DNA of 64,000 nucleotides, taken from assembly GCA_003508835.1 (NCBI GenBank), contig PUFA01000070.1, forward strand, positions 6,448,001-6,512,000. Reading direction: 5' to 3'. Below the pieces are notes generated by a model. That model was not told the DNA's origin. It worked only from the letters and a program-made list of their open reading frames with translations, and searched no databases. The DNA is from Eonycteris spelaea (Eukaryota; Chordata; Mammalia; Chiroptera; Pteropodidae). The translations under genes were made by a program, and so were the position numbers. Below, piece after piece: positions 46,031-58,234 of the stretch (the first letter of the stretch is position 1; each line of letters starts with the position of its first letter).

Positions 46031-48390
46031 TCCAGGGAAGACACATTCAAAAGTCTGCAAAAAATGCTAATTTACATTTATAAAGCAGACCAGGTAAAAT
46101 GGTAGGTGCTAACTCAATTCATTAAATCAATTCTTTTAAGTATTATACCCTTTTAAATCACAAACTAGACATTAGCAACAACAAAAAAGTATGTTTAATA
46201 AAAGTCTCCGTACACAAATTGGATCTCAAGTTCCACTCCTAATCTAGCCTAGAGAAGAAAAGACATCTATTCTCAATGTGAGGAGAGATACTAACGTCAA
46301 ATACAATTCTTCATTTCTATCAGGTCAAGATAAAAAATTAAGAAAATAACAATAGTTATGGAGAACATTTTCTCCAAAAATTTTTGACCACCAAGGTGAG
46401 TTTCAAAGAAGATTGCAAAACATATCCCCTAAAATATTTACAGCCATTTTAAACATAGCTTTTAAACCTGAGTATTCTCCATATGATCCTTTTAGCCTCC
46501 AAGTTCTATGAGTCTAACAATTAATGGAGATGGTCTAGTGTGCATACTCAGTTGTTTAACCTAAATCAATTCCCATATTGAATTTCTTTAAATATGCAAC
46601 ATGCAAGTCAGCATCAAAATCAATAGCTCTGGCTCCTCATTGGCACCTGCCAAGAAAATATCTATGAAATATAGCACACCTCTTATCCTCTCCTTCATTC
46701 ACAGTCACTAGCATTCTGCACAGAACATTTACCCTAACACTCTAAAGAAATGTGTGCTATTCAAGTGATAATTTTTTAAGTGTGAGATCAATTTTGATTT
46801 GACAATTAAGAGAATGTGCACTCCTTCAGGAAATAAAGCAGTGAAGACAAACTTTCCTATGTTTTTCTATTTATCAACAGAATGATCACGTATTGGGGTA
46901 TTTCAGATGGAAGAGCATCATTCATAAAACTTAGATTTGATCCAAACTATAAAACATTTTTAATGCATTGCATCAAAAATATCAAAGTAACAAGAAGTAG
47001 GCTAGGTTTCTGAAAATATTTGTCTTTCAGGGGAAGCCTGGATATTTAGAATAATTATACGAACACTGTAGCAATACACTATTAATTTTCTGTGTATCCT
47101 CTCTTCACTGTGACTGCTGCAGCAGTTGGAGAAATTCATCATGCAGTATTCAGATTCTTTGTTTAAGGCTGAAATAACAAGGTCCCTGGTCCTTTGGTAA
47201 TTATTTTAGTTAAAAGTTTGATTCATTGATTCTTTGAATAATGAGTATCCAGAAAGAAAATAGCCTTTAATTTTAAACATCTTATACGTAAAACTGAGTA
47301 ATTTTTCTAAGTGACGTTGATCAAGCTGTAAACTTTTTGTTTTTCTTTTAAAACCTTATATTACATTTCTTTTTTTTTTTCTGATTCAAGATAAATATCA
47401 ACCTTGAAATATGACAATAATTATACTTGGTGACAGTGCAGTGAATTTGTGTTATCTGAGAGTAAATTCTTTCATGAAGAAAATCCAATGAAATTCAATA
47501 AAATACAATACAATTCTTATATTAACTTTAATGAAGCTCTCCTGGAGCTTGGATGCTTCGAGAGGTTTTAAAAGCAGGTAGCTTGGATGCCAGCTGGGGT
47601 TTTCTCTGCTCAGTCAGATTAAGCAAAGAATACTTGTGCAGTTTTATTAACACACACAATTTAGCAGAGTAATAGTCAGGCTTCTCTATTTCATGGGTTG
47701 GTTGCTAACTGGTAATATCATTCCTGGGAGAATTCAGGACTTTTAATTATGCTGTGAATAGTTTACAGTATTGAGCTACAAAATGAATATTAAACTGAGG
47801 ACATTTAATTCATGCACTGGTTAATTAAATAGCAGACAACAGCAAGCTAGATTTATTTTAAAAAGAAAAAAAGAAAAAAACCTCAGCAGATTTGCTTTGC
47901 CAATCATGTGTGAAAAAAATATATTTTTCAATTTTCTAATTTTTATTAGCAGTTTACTGTGCTAAATTAAAACTGAGTCAAAAGTGGGTTTTGAAGGTTT
48001 ACTTAGGGGCATAAGATGACCCAAAGACTTAAATATTGAGTAGATATTCACAACTCCTGGTATACACACTCTACCATTTCAAGTTTATATAAATGGATAA
48101 ATCATGACTTGAAAAGTATAATTCATTGCTAACTCACAATGTATCTAAAATAATATAAAAAAAGAGGATATTCACATGAGGATGTTACAGAGCTGATGAA
48201 AAAGCTACTTTTAGTATTAGAAAGTAATAATAAAATTCTTTAAAACTTGATTATTAAAACTGATGCAGTTCTGGATAGCCTCATGTATACTCAAAGGACA
48301 ATTTGAATTTGAGCTCTTCTGTATACCATGTGTCTTGATAAATGCTGAAGATGAGTAACATTTCATTTATTTTCCTAAGAATCTTCCAAA
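46031..48390. other. Repeat-poor region, possible conserved non-coding DNA
   Basis: No gene or clear retroposon. About 47040-47860 has even composition and many TAATTA-type homeodomain-like cores ('ggttaattaaat', 'ttttaattatgctg', 'tctattttattaa'), the general look of a conserved developmental enhancer. Conservation cannot be judged from one genome, so this is only a candidate. Confidence 0.4.
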
Positions 48391-48394
48391 TCCA

Positions 48395-48790
48395 AATATG
48401 ATCATTTAGTGATCCTGCTTAATATTCTTCAATCGCCTCTCATTGTTATTAGGATAAAAATCAAAATCTTTAAGGTTTAAAGGGCTATGGAGGATCCTGG
48501 CCCTGCCCATCTATTGGGCCTTATTTGCAACACTTTCCTGTAGTACACTCATATGTGATTACAACATCCTTCTTTCAGTTCCTCAAGTTAGGCTTCTTTC
48601 TGCTTCAAAGCATTTGCTGAATCTGTTTCTTTCCCCATTGAAAGTCCCCTGCTCCCAGCCCAACTTGAACTGAACCTTGTATTCATTTTTCAAAATTCTA
48701 TAAATGTTCCTCTCTCATAGAAACCTTCACTGACCAACCAGATTATAATCCCACTAACTCTTCTAATAATGAATTCTGTGATTTATTGTT
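48395..48790 (+). repeat. L2 3' region
   Basis: 'aggataaaaatcaaaatctttaag', 'ggatcctggccctgcccat', 'gcttcaaagcatttgctgaat', 'ccttcactgaccaaccaga' follow the L2 3' half on the plus strand. Confidence 0.65.
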
Positions 48791-48799
48791 GTTGAGCAG

Positions 48800-48965
48800 G
48801 TAATTGGGTATATGAGTCTAGAGTTCTAGGAAGAAGTCCAGGTTGACAATATGAATCTAGAGTCATCATTATTTAAATAATATTTAAAGCCAGGAGGCTA
48901 AATGACATCATCACATAGGAATTAGTATAGACAGAAAAAGAAGGATACTGGTATACTGCAAGCCT
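48800..48965 (+). repeat. Ancient mammalian-wide repeat, family unnamed
   Basis: 'gtaattgggtatatgagtctagagttctagg', 'gtccaggttgacaatatgaat', 'gagtcatcattatt' and 'tatttaaagccaggagg' appear in the order of a common old mammalian repeat, probably the same one as at 5720-6175. Confidence 0.45.
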
Positions 48966-48984
48966 TTATTATTCCATTTGTCAA

Positions 48985-49960
48985 TCCTTATCTTTCAACT
49001 GTTGAGTTTAGTCTATTTCGATTACTGTTAATATCAATACATTTAGATCTGCTTTAATAACACAATTTATCATGTTTTTCTTGATTTTTATATTATTTTT
49101 CATCTTTCCATACTTAAAAAAATTTGACATTCTTATTTTCAGTCTAAGAATAAAATTATTTTCCACTTTTTAAAAACTCTTGATCTCCTTCCAACTTCAT
49201 CATATTATTATATGTATTTCTAAGACTAGGATGATAGATGATAGGAAGATAGAACTAAATAGATACAGATATACATATTTTAAGAGAATAATGCATGTTA
49301 CTAGGGCATCTATCTGTTCATTTTTCTTCAGACTATCTTCTGACTGTGTCTACTGTTATTTACATACTTTATACACAACCGTATTCAGTGTGGCTTTTGA
49401 GTAGCAATGCATCTAACACTTTACATAGACGAGAATTTATTTTCATGCCTTCTATTTAAATAACAATTTGCTGAAATAGAAGTCTAGATTATTTTTCTTT
49501 ACATTTTGGAAATATAATTCCATTATATTCTTTCATTCATGTTTTTTAAAACTATTATCGATTTTCTTTGTCTTTTTTTTTTATCTGTGCTCTTTTCCTT
49601 ATAATTTTTTTCTCTTTGTGATATTTAAATTTCACTGTCTATGTAGAACTAAAGTTTTTTCTATCTCTTCTCTTTGGCAATGGTCGAGATTTTTCAGTAG
49701 ATTAAGGTCTCATCATTTTCTTGTGTTTTTTTTTTCTTTATTACAATGTATAAATGTGATATTTTAAAAATATTTTTACCTCTTCATTGTTTATCTTTTA
49801 ATCTCTTTGAAACTCATATGATCTGGTGTTACATTTCCATTTTTATTCTTCATATCTCTGTTTTCCTCTTAGAATATCTTCTTCAATGAGATTTCTGATT
49901 CTCTGACTTTATAATTTTTTTGTATTTCATCTATTGAATTATGTGTTTCTGTTCTTACAT
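48985..49960 (-). repeat. Very old L1 3' UTR (probable)
   Basis: A T-rich plus strand with blocks reading like an ancient L1 3' region: 'caactgttgagtttagtctattt', 'aataccaatacatttagat' in degraded form, 'tttccacttttt...ttgatctccttccaacttcat', 'tttggaaatataattccatt'. The match is loose; strand and extent are inference. Confidence 0.4.
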
Positions 49961-50114
49961 TTTTTTTGTATCTAATATTTACTTGGTCCTTTTTTATGTT
50001 TTCATGATAATATATTTCCTTATATAATTTAGATGATTATTAAGTTACTATAAAATTCTAGGTTTTTAATATAGATATTTTTGCTCCTAATAAAATTTGT
50101 AATGCAGGGTACTT

Positions 50115-50285
50115 TTTTTCACTCTTTGCTTAAGTATAATTGACAAATTGTATATATTTAAAGTATACAACATGATGATTTGATATATGTATACATTGTG
50201 AAGTAATTACCACAATTAAGTTAGTTAACACATCAATCTACATATTCCATGCACTCTCTACCATAATCTCAAAAGTATCTTTTTA
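50115..50285 (-). repeat. L1 3' end (3' arm of possible inverted insertion)
   Basis: After a T-run, 'aagtataattgacaaattgt', 'aaagtatacaacatgatgatttgatatatg' and 'aattaccacaattaagttagttaacacatc' are the reverse complement of an L1 3' end. Confidence 0.78.
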
Positions 50286-50610
50286 ACAAAAATAGAAAAA
50301 GCAATCCTAAAATGTGTACGGAACTACAAAAGACCCTGAATAGCTAAAGCCATTCTGAGAAAGTAGAACAAGGCTGGAGGTATCACACTTCCTGATTTCA
50401 AACTATGCTACATAACTATAATAACCAAAACAATGTGCTACTGGCACAAAAATAGACACATAGACCAATAAAACGGAATAGAGAGCCCAGAAATAAACCC
50501 ATCCATATACAGTTAACTAATCTTTGACAAGGCTGCAAGAGTTCACATGAGGAAAAAATAGTCTCTTCATAAATGATTTTAGAAAAACAGAATATCCATG
50601 CAAAAGAACA
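50286..50610 (+). repeat. L1 ORF2 C-terminal fragment, inverted arm
   Basis: 'gaaaaagcaatcctaaaatg', 'acggaactacaaaagaccct', 'ggaggtatcacacttcctga', 'tgctactggcacaaaaatag', 'cacatagaccaataaaacgg' are L1 ORF2 in the opposite direction to the preceding arm. The minus-strand frames 50416-50720 are antisense shadows. Confidence 0.82.
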
Positions 50611-50784
50611 AAACTTGGGGGAAGGAGGCATCTGAGCTTGCTTAAGTTAACCTGGGTCTGAAAGCTTCTTAAAGCAAAGTGATACCTAGGCCTGGCTGGG
50701 CAACTCCCACTTAGCTTCATTTCCCTGGATTCTGCAAAAAGGGTCAGGCTCCCATACTTTGATCTTTAGCATTTATCCCTATCT

Positions 50785-51040
50785 TTATCAAATACTTATA
50801 CAGTACTTACTTTTATATGTGCCAATTACTGTTCTCAGTGCTTTACTTAATTTCTTCAAATAAGCTATGAGAGCAAAACTACTGTTATAATTCTCATTTT
50901 CCAGAGAAGGAAACTAAGTAAGGCACAGAGAGGGTAAGTCACTTGCCCAAAGTCACAGAGCTGGTAAGAAGTAGATCCAGATTCAAACCTGAGCAGTCGG
51001 GCTCCAGAGGCCTCCATGTTCTTAACTGCTACGCTGCGCT
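50785..51040 (+). repeat. MIR SINE, nearly full length
   Basis: 'caaatacttatacagtacttac', 'tgtgccaattactgttctcagtgctttact', 'tcattttccagagaaggaaact', 'aggcacagagagggtaagtcacttgcccaaagtcacagagctggtaag' and 'gagcagtcgggctccagagg' trace MIR from start to 3' end, about 255 bp. The best preserved MIR in the window. Confidence 0.92.
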
Positions 51041-51064
51041 GTCTCAGTTGTAGCTGTCTGCTTT

Positions 51065-51165
51065 CTTACGTGGTCCCCCAGACTGTAACATTTGTGAGGA
51101 CAGAGTCTGTGTCAATTTTTTCACCGTTCCCTTCATTGTAATTGGCGTAGTGCCCAGGTCTTCAA
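51065..51165 (+). repeat. L2 3' end relic
   Basis: 'cccagactgtaacatttgtgaggacagagtctgtgtc' and 'gtagtgcccaggtcttcaataaag' match the L2 3' terminal consensus, directly after the MIR. Confidence 0.75.
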
Positions 51166-51169
51166 TAAA

Positions 51170-51845
51170 GAAAAAAACAAAAGATATGCTAAAGGCTAAC
51201 AAGTACATGAAAAGATACTCAATATCACTAATTATCAGGGAAATGTGAATCAATCATAGTGAGCTATCATCTCACCTGTTAGAATAGCTATTATAAAAAA
51301 AAAAAAACAAGAGATAACAAATACTGGCGAGGATGTGAAGAAAGGGAACTCTAGTGTATTGTTGATGGAAATGTAAATTGAAACAACCGCTATGAATAAC
51401 AGTATGGAGGGCCCACAAAAAATATAAAACAGAACTATTGTATAATCCAACAATCCCACTTCTGGGTGTTTATCCAACGAAATAAAATCATTATCTTGAA
51501 GAGATAATCTGTATTCCCATGTTTGTGGTAGCATTATTCATAATAGCCAAGGGATAAACAGATACATGGATAAAGAAAATGTTACACATTATATATATGG
51601 AATATTATTCAGCTTTAAAAGAGAAAAGAACCTGCCTCGTGCAACAACATGGACAGACCTTGAGAGCTTTATGTTAAACAAAATAAGCCGAACAAAGAAA
51701 GACAAATACTGTACGGTATCACTTATGCATGGAAGATTTAAAAAAAAGTTTAACTTAAAAACAGAAAATAGAAAAGTGGTTTCCGGGGGTGGGGGAAATA
51801 AAGAGTTTGGTAAAGGGTACAACATAAGATGATTAAGAACTGAGA
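51170..51845 (+). repeat. L1 ORF2 C-terminus and 3' UTR
   Basis: 'gaaaagatactcaatatcact', 'gaggatgtgaagaaagggaac', 'ccaacaatcccacttctgggtg', 'cattattcataatagccaag', 'tggaatattattcagctt', 'caacaacatggacagacctt' and 'gtggtttccgggggtggggg' run in order. It is cut before the last ~200 bases of the 3' UTR. Frames at 51044-51832 on both strands are readings of it. Confidence 0.85.
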
Positions 51846-51854
51846 ATCTAATGG

Positions 51855-51995
51855 GGAAAAAAAAGTAAAACTGGAACCCTATCTTACACCACTCATGAAA
51901 ATCAACTCAAAATGTAAGACCTGAAAATTAACTCAAAATATAAGACTTAAATACATGTAAGATTGAAATCATAAAACTCCTAGAAGAAATATAGA
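51855..51995 (+). repeat. L1 ORF2 fragment, out of order
   Basis: 'ctggaaccctatcttacacc', 'tcaactcaaaatgtaagacc' and 'atcataaaactcctagaaga' belong to L1 ORF2 upstream of the block to its left. It contains a roughly 27-bp imperfect tandem duplication around 51900-51952. Confidence 0.75.
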
Positions 51996-51999
51996 GAAA

Positions 52000-52300
52000 A
52001 TTTCCTTTTTTTTTTCTTTTGAAGTAGAGGTGCTCTGTAAATGCCTTGTCATTTTGTTTTGTGAGCTCATTTACTTCTTGGATGAATGGCTTCTCTTTTA
52101 AATAATGTGACACAGCTCTGGTCAGCCTTTATGAAATTAAGAAATAGTGGTGGATAAGTTTCAGTCTATCTTAGAAGAGGGAGACAGCAGTGCTGTTTAG
52201 CATCTTTTCCCAGGGAACCATGAGTTTTAGAGGGGTTGGGGATAGGAGAAAAAAAAATAGTTGAGGAGCAGTAAGTAGGAAAGAAGAGATTAAAAGAAAC
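52000..52300 (-). other. Possible unidentified retroposed mRNA fragment
   Basis: Read on the minus strand, an open reading of about 30 codons of ordinary composition ('SHYLKEKPFIQEVNELTKQN', about 52115-52056) runs into an A-rich tail (plus-strand T-rich run 52001-52020). Upstream, other frames with stops continue ordinary-looking sequence to about 52300. Body plus A-tail at a junction inside L1 sequence suggests a minus-strand retroposon, but I do not recognise the parent. Confidence 0.3.
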
Positions 52301-53435
52301 AGTGGTATTCCAAATGAAGGGAGTATTTCAAGAAGATGGTGCCAATTAAAAACAAGAATAACTAGATAGAGAAGTGGGATACGAAGAGGTTGTTTGTAAA
52401 TTTGGAGAAATTAAAGTAACACTGTATGTGCCAATGCCAAAGTCTTTCTCCAGAATAATGAATCAGTCATGTTAAACTTTAATAATTGATCATTTTATTT
52501 TAATTTGTTAACATAATATATTCCCTATAAGATAGCACATATCAGTTAAAGATATATTCTTTATTTCTAGAAAAGTATAAAAGATTTTTTTATTTCAAAA
52601 ATTCACATTCCTTAAAAAAATGTTAAACAAGCTCAAAATATATATAATTTCATATTCCCTTTTACTACAAAGTTTTTAATTAGCTATCCATATAAATTGT
52701 GTCAATATTAATACCTTTTAAATCATTATTCTTAGCACTGTTTCTGATTCTCATGGTTTTTAACAAACCGCTTTGAGTAATTTGAGAAGGCAAATGTGTG
52801 GGAGCTTATTTAATTGCCATTCAACTTTAATACATGCTGATATATGCCTGTTTTGATACTAGTTTATCATGGCATTAGGAAATAATATGCTTGTATGTAT
52901 CCATTGTTATAACTGTCCTGTTACAACAACTGGCTAGCAATCATGCCAAAACAAAGATTCATTACAAATAGGCTAATTTTTTTCCAGTGAGTATCTCATT
53001 GTGTGACCCCATAATCATTCAATCTGACATGCCAGCTAAAAATGCCAAATAATTCTCCCACTATGCTACTTATTTTTTATAAATGAATAGTAAGTACAAG
53101 CAATGTTGGCCTCTATATCTTTACTCGACAATTTATTGCAACGTTTATGTCTAAATCCTTCAGTTGATGGGCATGGCCTATGAATAAGTGAGTGTGTGCA
53201 TGTCTCCAGAATGGCTCTGAAGGCATATATTGAGAAGCACTACTTAGTAAATTATTTCGAAGCAAATAATTTGGTGTAGAGAACTTCAGCAAGCCCTGTT
53301 CATAAAACTAGACATATGATTGGTCATGGACATCACCAGGTATTGCTGTTGCCTTCTCAAAATCACATGGGTGATTCTAAACAATCAATTTTGAACTAAT
53401 GTGTGATGCATATTTTTCTCTGAAGTAAAGGAAAT
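52301..53435. other. Unassigned DNA, repeat-poor patch
   Basis: About 52740-53080 is of even composition with no recognisable repeat and could be conserved non-coding DNA. About 53090-53435 precedes the ETNPPL retrocopy and I could not match it to the upstream part of that mRNA. Confidence 0.45.
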
Positions 53436-54190
<755 letters not shown>

Positions 54191-54474
54191 TGTGAGAGTA
54201 TTTGATTCCTCAATTTAGGACAAATGACAAGTAAAACAAACCTGACAAATCAAAAAGCATTTCAGTCTCACATTTTTTAAAATTACTTACTACTTCTCAG
54301 TGGTTTGCAAAACCAGACATAAGATCTATCCTGAGAGTTTGAAGTTAAAGGTAGATAATGCACATATAATACTAATATAATCAGACAAATATAAAATTAA
54401 AATTATAATAAATGCTCTTAAGATGTAAAAAATGATAGGTGTCAAAAGACTATATAGTTAGAAATACTTGATTT

Positions 54475-54770
54475 ATTTGGGGAATGTATGTTAGGGGAAC
54501 TTTGAGAAAATGACATTTGAACTGGTGGTTCTGGAGAACTCAGAGAAAATGTTCTGGGAAGAGAGAACATTTTTAGAGGTACTGTGTAGGGAGGAAATAT
54601 GGCACCTTCAAATAATTAAAAAGTAACCAGTGGGGCCAGAGTTTAGAGAGTGAGAGGATGCTTTATACTACAGATATTGGTGAAGTGATGTGTAGGGGCT
54701 AGATCATGTTATGGACTATATTCCCTTTTGTAAAATAATAAGATAGCATTTAAGGATTTTAAGCAGGGAC
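54475..54770 (+). repeat. Ancient mammalian-wide repeat, family unnamed
   Basis: 'gagaaaatgacatttgaactgg', 'gttctgggaagagagaaca', 'aaccagtggggccagagttt', 'ggggctagatcatgttatgga' and 'ggattttaagcagggacttta' follow a common old mammalian repeat, probably an upstream part of the one at 5720-6175 and 48800-48965. Confidence 0.5.
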
Positions 54771-54774
54771 TTTA

Positions 54775-54950
54775 TAACAATAAACATAACAATAGTAAAA
54801 TGCGATAATATTTGTTGTGCTTTACTAGGTGCCAAGTATTCCCTTAAGGGTTCCCTAACTCATTTAAGAACTATTAATAAACTCAGATTAGTTAATCAAA
54901 ACTCAGAGAGGCTAAGTAAGTTGCTTGTGTAAGCAAGTTATTTGGGATGA
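54775..54950 (+). repeat. MIR SINE relic
   Basis: 'tgctttactaggtgccaagtatt', 'ccctaactcatttaagaact' and 'actcagagaggctaagtaagttgcttg' trace the MIR core. Confidence 0.75.
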
Positions 54951-54979
54951 TCACTTTAAAAAAGCATATAGCAATGTAT

Positions 54980-55132
54980 TTCTAGTTCTCAGAAGTTTTG
55001 ATTCAGTAAGTCTAGGAATGGGCCCAGGAATTTGAATCTTAATAATCTGAGTTCAAATAATTATTTGAATTAATAATTTTAATTATCAGTGATTCTAATA
55101 GACTGTCCATGAATCATAGTTAGAAAACTATT
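54980..55132 (+). repeat. hAT-Charlie-like DNA transposon relic (probable)
   Basis: 'gttttgattcagtaagtctaggaatgggcccaggaatttgaat' followed by 'cagtgattctaatagactgtccatgaatcatagttagaaaac' fits the non-autonomous hAT-Charlie (MER5/MER58-like) layout. Short and divergent. Confidence 0.5.
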
Positions 55133-55489
55133 GCATATACTACATAATGCTCCTCATTTCACATATGTACCAATGATCTGCTCCCTTGGGAAACATTCTC
55201 AGAGTATATCTAGTCTGCTTTTTTCACTTCCAAATTTCTGCATTCTGCTTAAAAAGATAGGAATATATGAAAAACAGCTGTTTGTAAGTCTCCAAAAGTA
55301 TTATACATATTGAGTTAAAACAATGTCAGTAGAATCTTAGTAAATATTAATCAAGGAGATGAAGATGATACACAAATTTCATAATATGAGTGGTAAACTC
55401 ACCACTTATAAGATATTCATATCCGAAGTATTCGATTATCTGAACTTCCTCTATGACAGAAAAATTCATTTAAGTGCTCAATATAGTCA

Positions 55490-55690
55490 GAAGAGTAGTC
55501 GCCTGATATGGGGTGAGTGTGGGGTTTGGATTGTAGGGAAGGGTCACAAGGTAGCTTTCAAAGGTGATGGAAATGTAAACCTTGAAAAAGGTTTTAGTTA
55601 CACTACGTACACATTTGCACCCAAACTTACACTGAAGGTCTGTACATTTCACTCTACTTAAGTTATACCTTAATGAAACCAATCAATCAA
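55490..55690 (+). repeat. L1 3' end
   Basis: 'tagggaagggtcacaaggtagctttcaaaggtgatggaaatgt', 'tacacatttgcacccaaact', 'aaggtctgtacatttcac' and 'ttataccttaatgaaacc' match an L1 3' terminus. The overlapping 100-codon plus frame (55359-55661) and 70-codon minus frame are accidental. Confidence 0.65.
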
Positions 55691-55699
55691 CAGATTAAT

Positions 55700-57650
55700 A
55701 TTAATACCTGTGACATTATGCCCTATTTATTGTCCCATCCTTACAGCACCCCTCAACTCTAGTCAGTTGTCCTGTGAAAGAGTCCTTAAGCATATTGCAG
55801 TGCTAGAAACCCTCTGCCCTTATTCATCGTACACAAGCTTGTCCACATCACAATAGATCACTTTAATTTACATGTTTTAAGTGAGACTAGCTAACAAAGC
55901 AACATTAAGATATTGAGAATTTGAAACAGATTGTCAAATATTCTTTAATTGAGCTTATATTTGTTTAAGAACTTCATGAAAAGCAGTGAAAGATAGAATG
56001 ACACTTCAACAACAAAGGGGCTCAGGCTACCAGTGAATAGAGCCAGTGAGAACGAATGTCAATATCGTGCCAGAGTTTTTGACCAATTCTGCTATTTTTA
56101 AGGCAGGAAATAAATAATGTGCATATGAATTAGCTTTTCCCCAGAAATATTTCAAGGCATTTAATTACAGAATTCAACCTTAGGGGGCTCAATAGAGGAA
56201 AACCAACAAAGGCACTATAAAGCATGAACTGAGTCACTGCAGAAAAATGTACTCAAATTATATCTAATTTAACTGACTAAAGATAAACTTTTCATTTTAA
56301 TCTTTGACTTTTAAAATTATTTACTTTGTCATTAAGTATAGAATAAGAAGTGAATATATATTCTTTATTTAAAGGTCATATAAAATGCAAGATAATATTT
56401 TTTTTTAAATGTGATGATCATGTTATTGAATTCCCGAGAATTTTAATCCAAGAAACTCAAAGAATTCAGCTTCAACTCCTTTTTGTTTAATTAATATTTT
56501 AAGTAAAATGCTGTTTTTAATTATAAAGCCCAAAAAATAGTAGGTAGGTGACAACACAAAGCACTCAATTATATTAATTTTATTCAGATTTCCTTCTTTG
56601 TAATCAGTGCTGACTACCTAAGTTTAGTGACTTTATAAACAATGCCATCAATGGTTATGTTCTTTGAAATTAAGACTATGTAGATAGTCGTTGACCTTTT
56701 ATATATTCTTAAAGAATAAAAATTTATTTTTATTAAAATAATTTATCTAAAGAAAATAGAGTGAATATGATTGGAATATAGATTTAAAAATGAACAAACA
56801 TGCCCTAACAGGATTTTTGAGGTTCTGTTTATGGGTGAAATAATTTATAAGTGATTGTTAGAGGCTATTACAAAAATCTTGAAATGTGAGAACAACATCT
56901 CGACATGTTTGGTATAAATGATATTATAAACAACACACTTCAAAAGATGATCAAATATGGCATCTGTTATAGAAGATAAATACATAAAAATGAATGAAAA
57001 GGAGTATAAATAAAACAGAATGAGCTCTATAAAAACAACTGGTGACAGGGAAACTATATATGTATATAGGTTCATTAATAAAAACAACTTCACAAAAATT
57101 AAATTTAAAATAACAATTTTACTAATATGGAATATAAATGGCATGAAAAGAATAAACAGTATATATAAAATAATTAAAAAGAAGCAAAAAATAATATACA
57201 AAAAACCCTCAAATATATGTATTACATTTACAAAAAAATCAAGAAAATGAATAAAAAATGTTTTAGCCACTCTACAGAAGCAGGATAGAACCCCCCTAAA
57301 ATTTGGTTGGAATATCCAGACCATGGAGACCACATATACCAAGAGAGTATGAAAAGGTTTATTACTGACATAAAGAAGCCTTGTGGAAAAAAAAGGCAGA
57401 TGCAATAAGTTGTTCTAAAAATTATCTAAGAAAACAGAGAAAGAAAATTGGTTTGCTATTTTCATAAAGAGTAGGGAATAGGGCCAGTTCCTGTGCAGGT
57501 GAATCTTTGAACTTTCTGCCAGGGCTAAAGGAGTGGCACTGTGCTTTCTCAACGGCTTGCTCAGGTCGGGGCAGAAGGGGAAGAGAGATGGGTGAAGCTG
57601 AAAAGCTTCCAGTAATCAAACATCAAAAATGGAGTCAGACTGTTACACTA
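55700..57650. other. Unassigned DNA, very A/T-rich in the middle
   Basis: About 55970-56260 is repeat-poor with even composition. The longest open frame of the window, 186 codons on the minus strand (56845-57405), lies in A/T-rich DNA; it is almost all F/I/L/Y/S/V with no domain, so I do not call it a gene. About 57280-57620 looks like an old LTR or unique DNA and could not be assigned. Confidence 0.5.
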
Positions 57651-57654
57651 ATAA

Positions 57655-57810
57655 TAAGAATAAAATTTTATGAGTAATCAACATTTCCCAGGTCTTATAA
57701 AATCTTCCCATCCATTTTCCCATTTAAGCACCCTTAAAATCCTATTTTTTTCTATTTTACATACATAGTAACTGATTTGGAAATTGTTCAAGGTGACATC
57801 AGGAATTCTG
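57655..57810 (+). repeat. MIR SINE relic
   Basis: 'ccatccattttcccatttaagcaccct', 'ctattttacatacatagtaactga' and 'caaggtgacatcaggaattc' follow the MIR core in degraded form. Confidence 0.5.
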
Positions 57811-57979
57811 ACTCAGTTATATATGAAATATAATTTTTGTTTGTTTGTTTGCTTTTTTTTGTCCCACATTTACTTTGAAATTTTTCACAAGTGCTCGATG
57901 AAGTTAACAAAAGTCTTGTCCTGGAGAATAGTGGGTGCTATCATTTTAAGTGTTCATTTATTTGTACTGATGCAACCCA

Positions 57980-58230
57980 TGATAATAATATTAACTGAAC
58001 TTTTCTGAGCATTTAATATGTATTTGGGTATTTTTCTAAGTTTCTTATAAGGGTTCTGATTCCATCAACAACAAATCTATGAGGGAAATATTTTGTAATC
58101 TTCATTTTAAAAATGGTGAAACCGAAGAATTGATGGTTTAGTAAGTTAGTAAGATATAGAATTAGTATTAGAGACACAGACAATCTTACTCCAGAATACA
58201 GATTCCTAACCATAACCTTATATTGCTTCT
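57980..58230 (+). repeat. MIR SINE relic
   Basis: 'tctgagcatttaatatgtatttgggtatttttctaag', 'ctatgagggaaatattttgtaatcttcattttaaaaatggtgaaa' and 'aatacagattcctaaccataacc' follow MIR from near the start to its 3' half. Confidence 0.6.
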
Positions 58231-58234
58231 TGGC

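Noticed and set aside
56845..57405. A 186-codon minus-strand open frame, the longest in the window
   Set aside because: It lies in very A/T-rich DNA, is dominated by F, I, L, Y, V and S, has no domain or motif I recognise, and the opposite strand is equally low in complexity. Chance absence of stops is more likely than a membrane protein gene.
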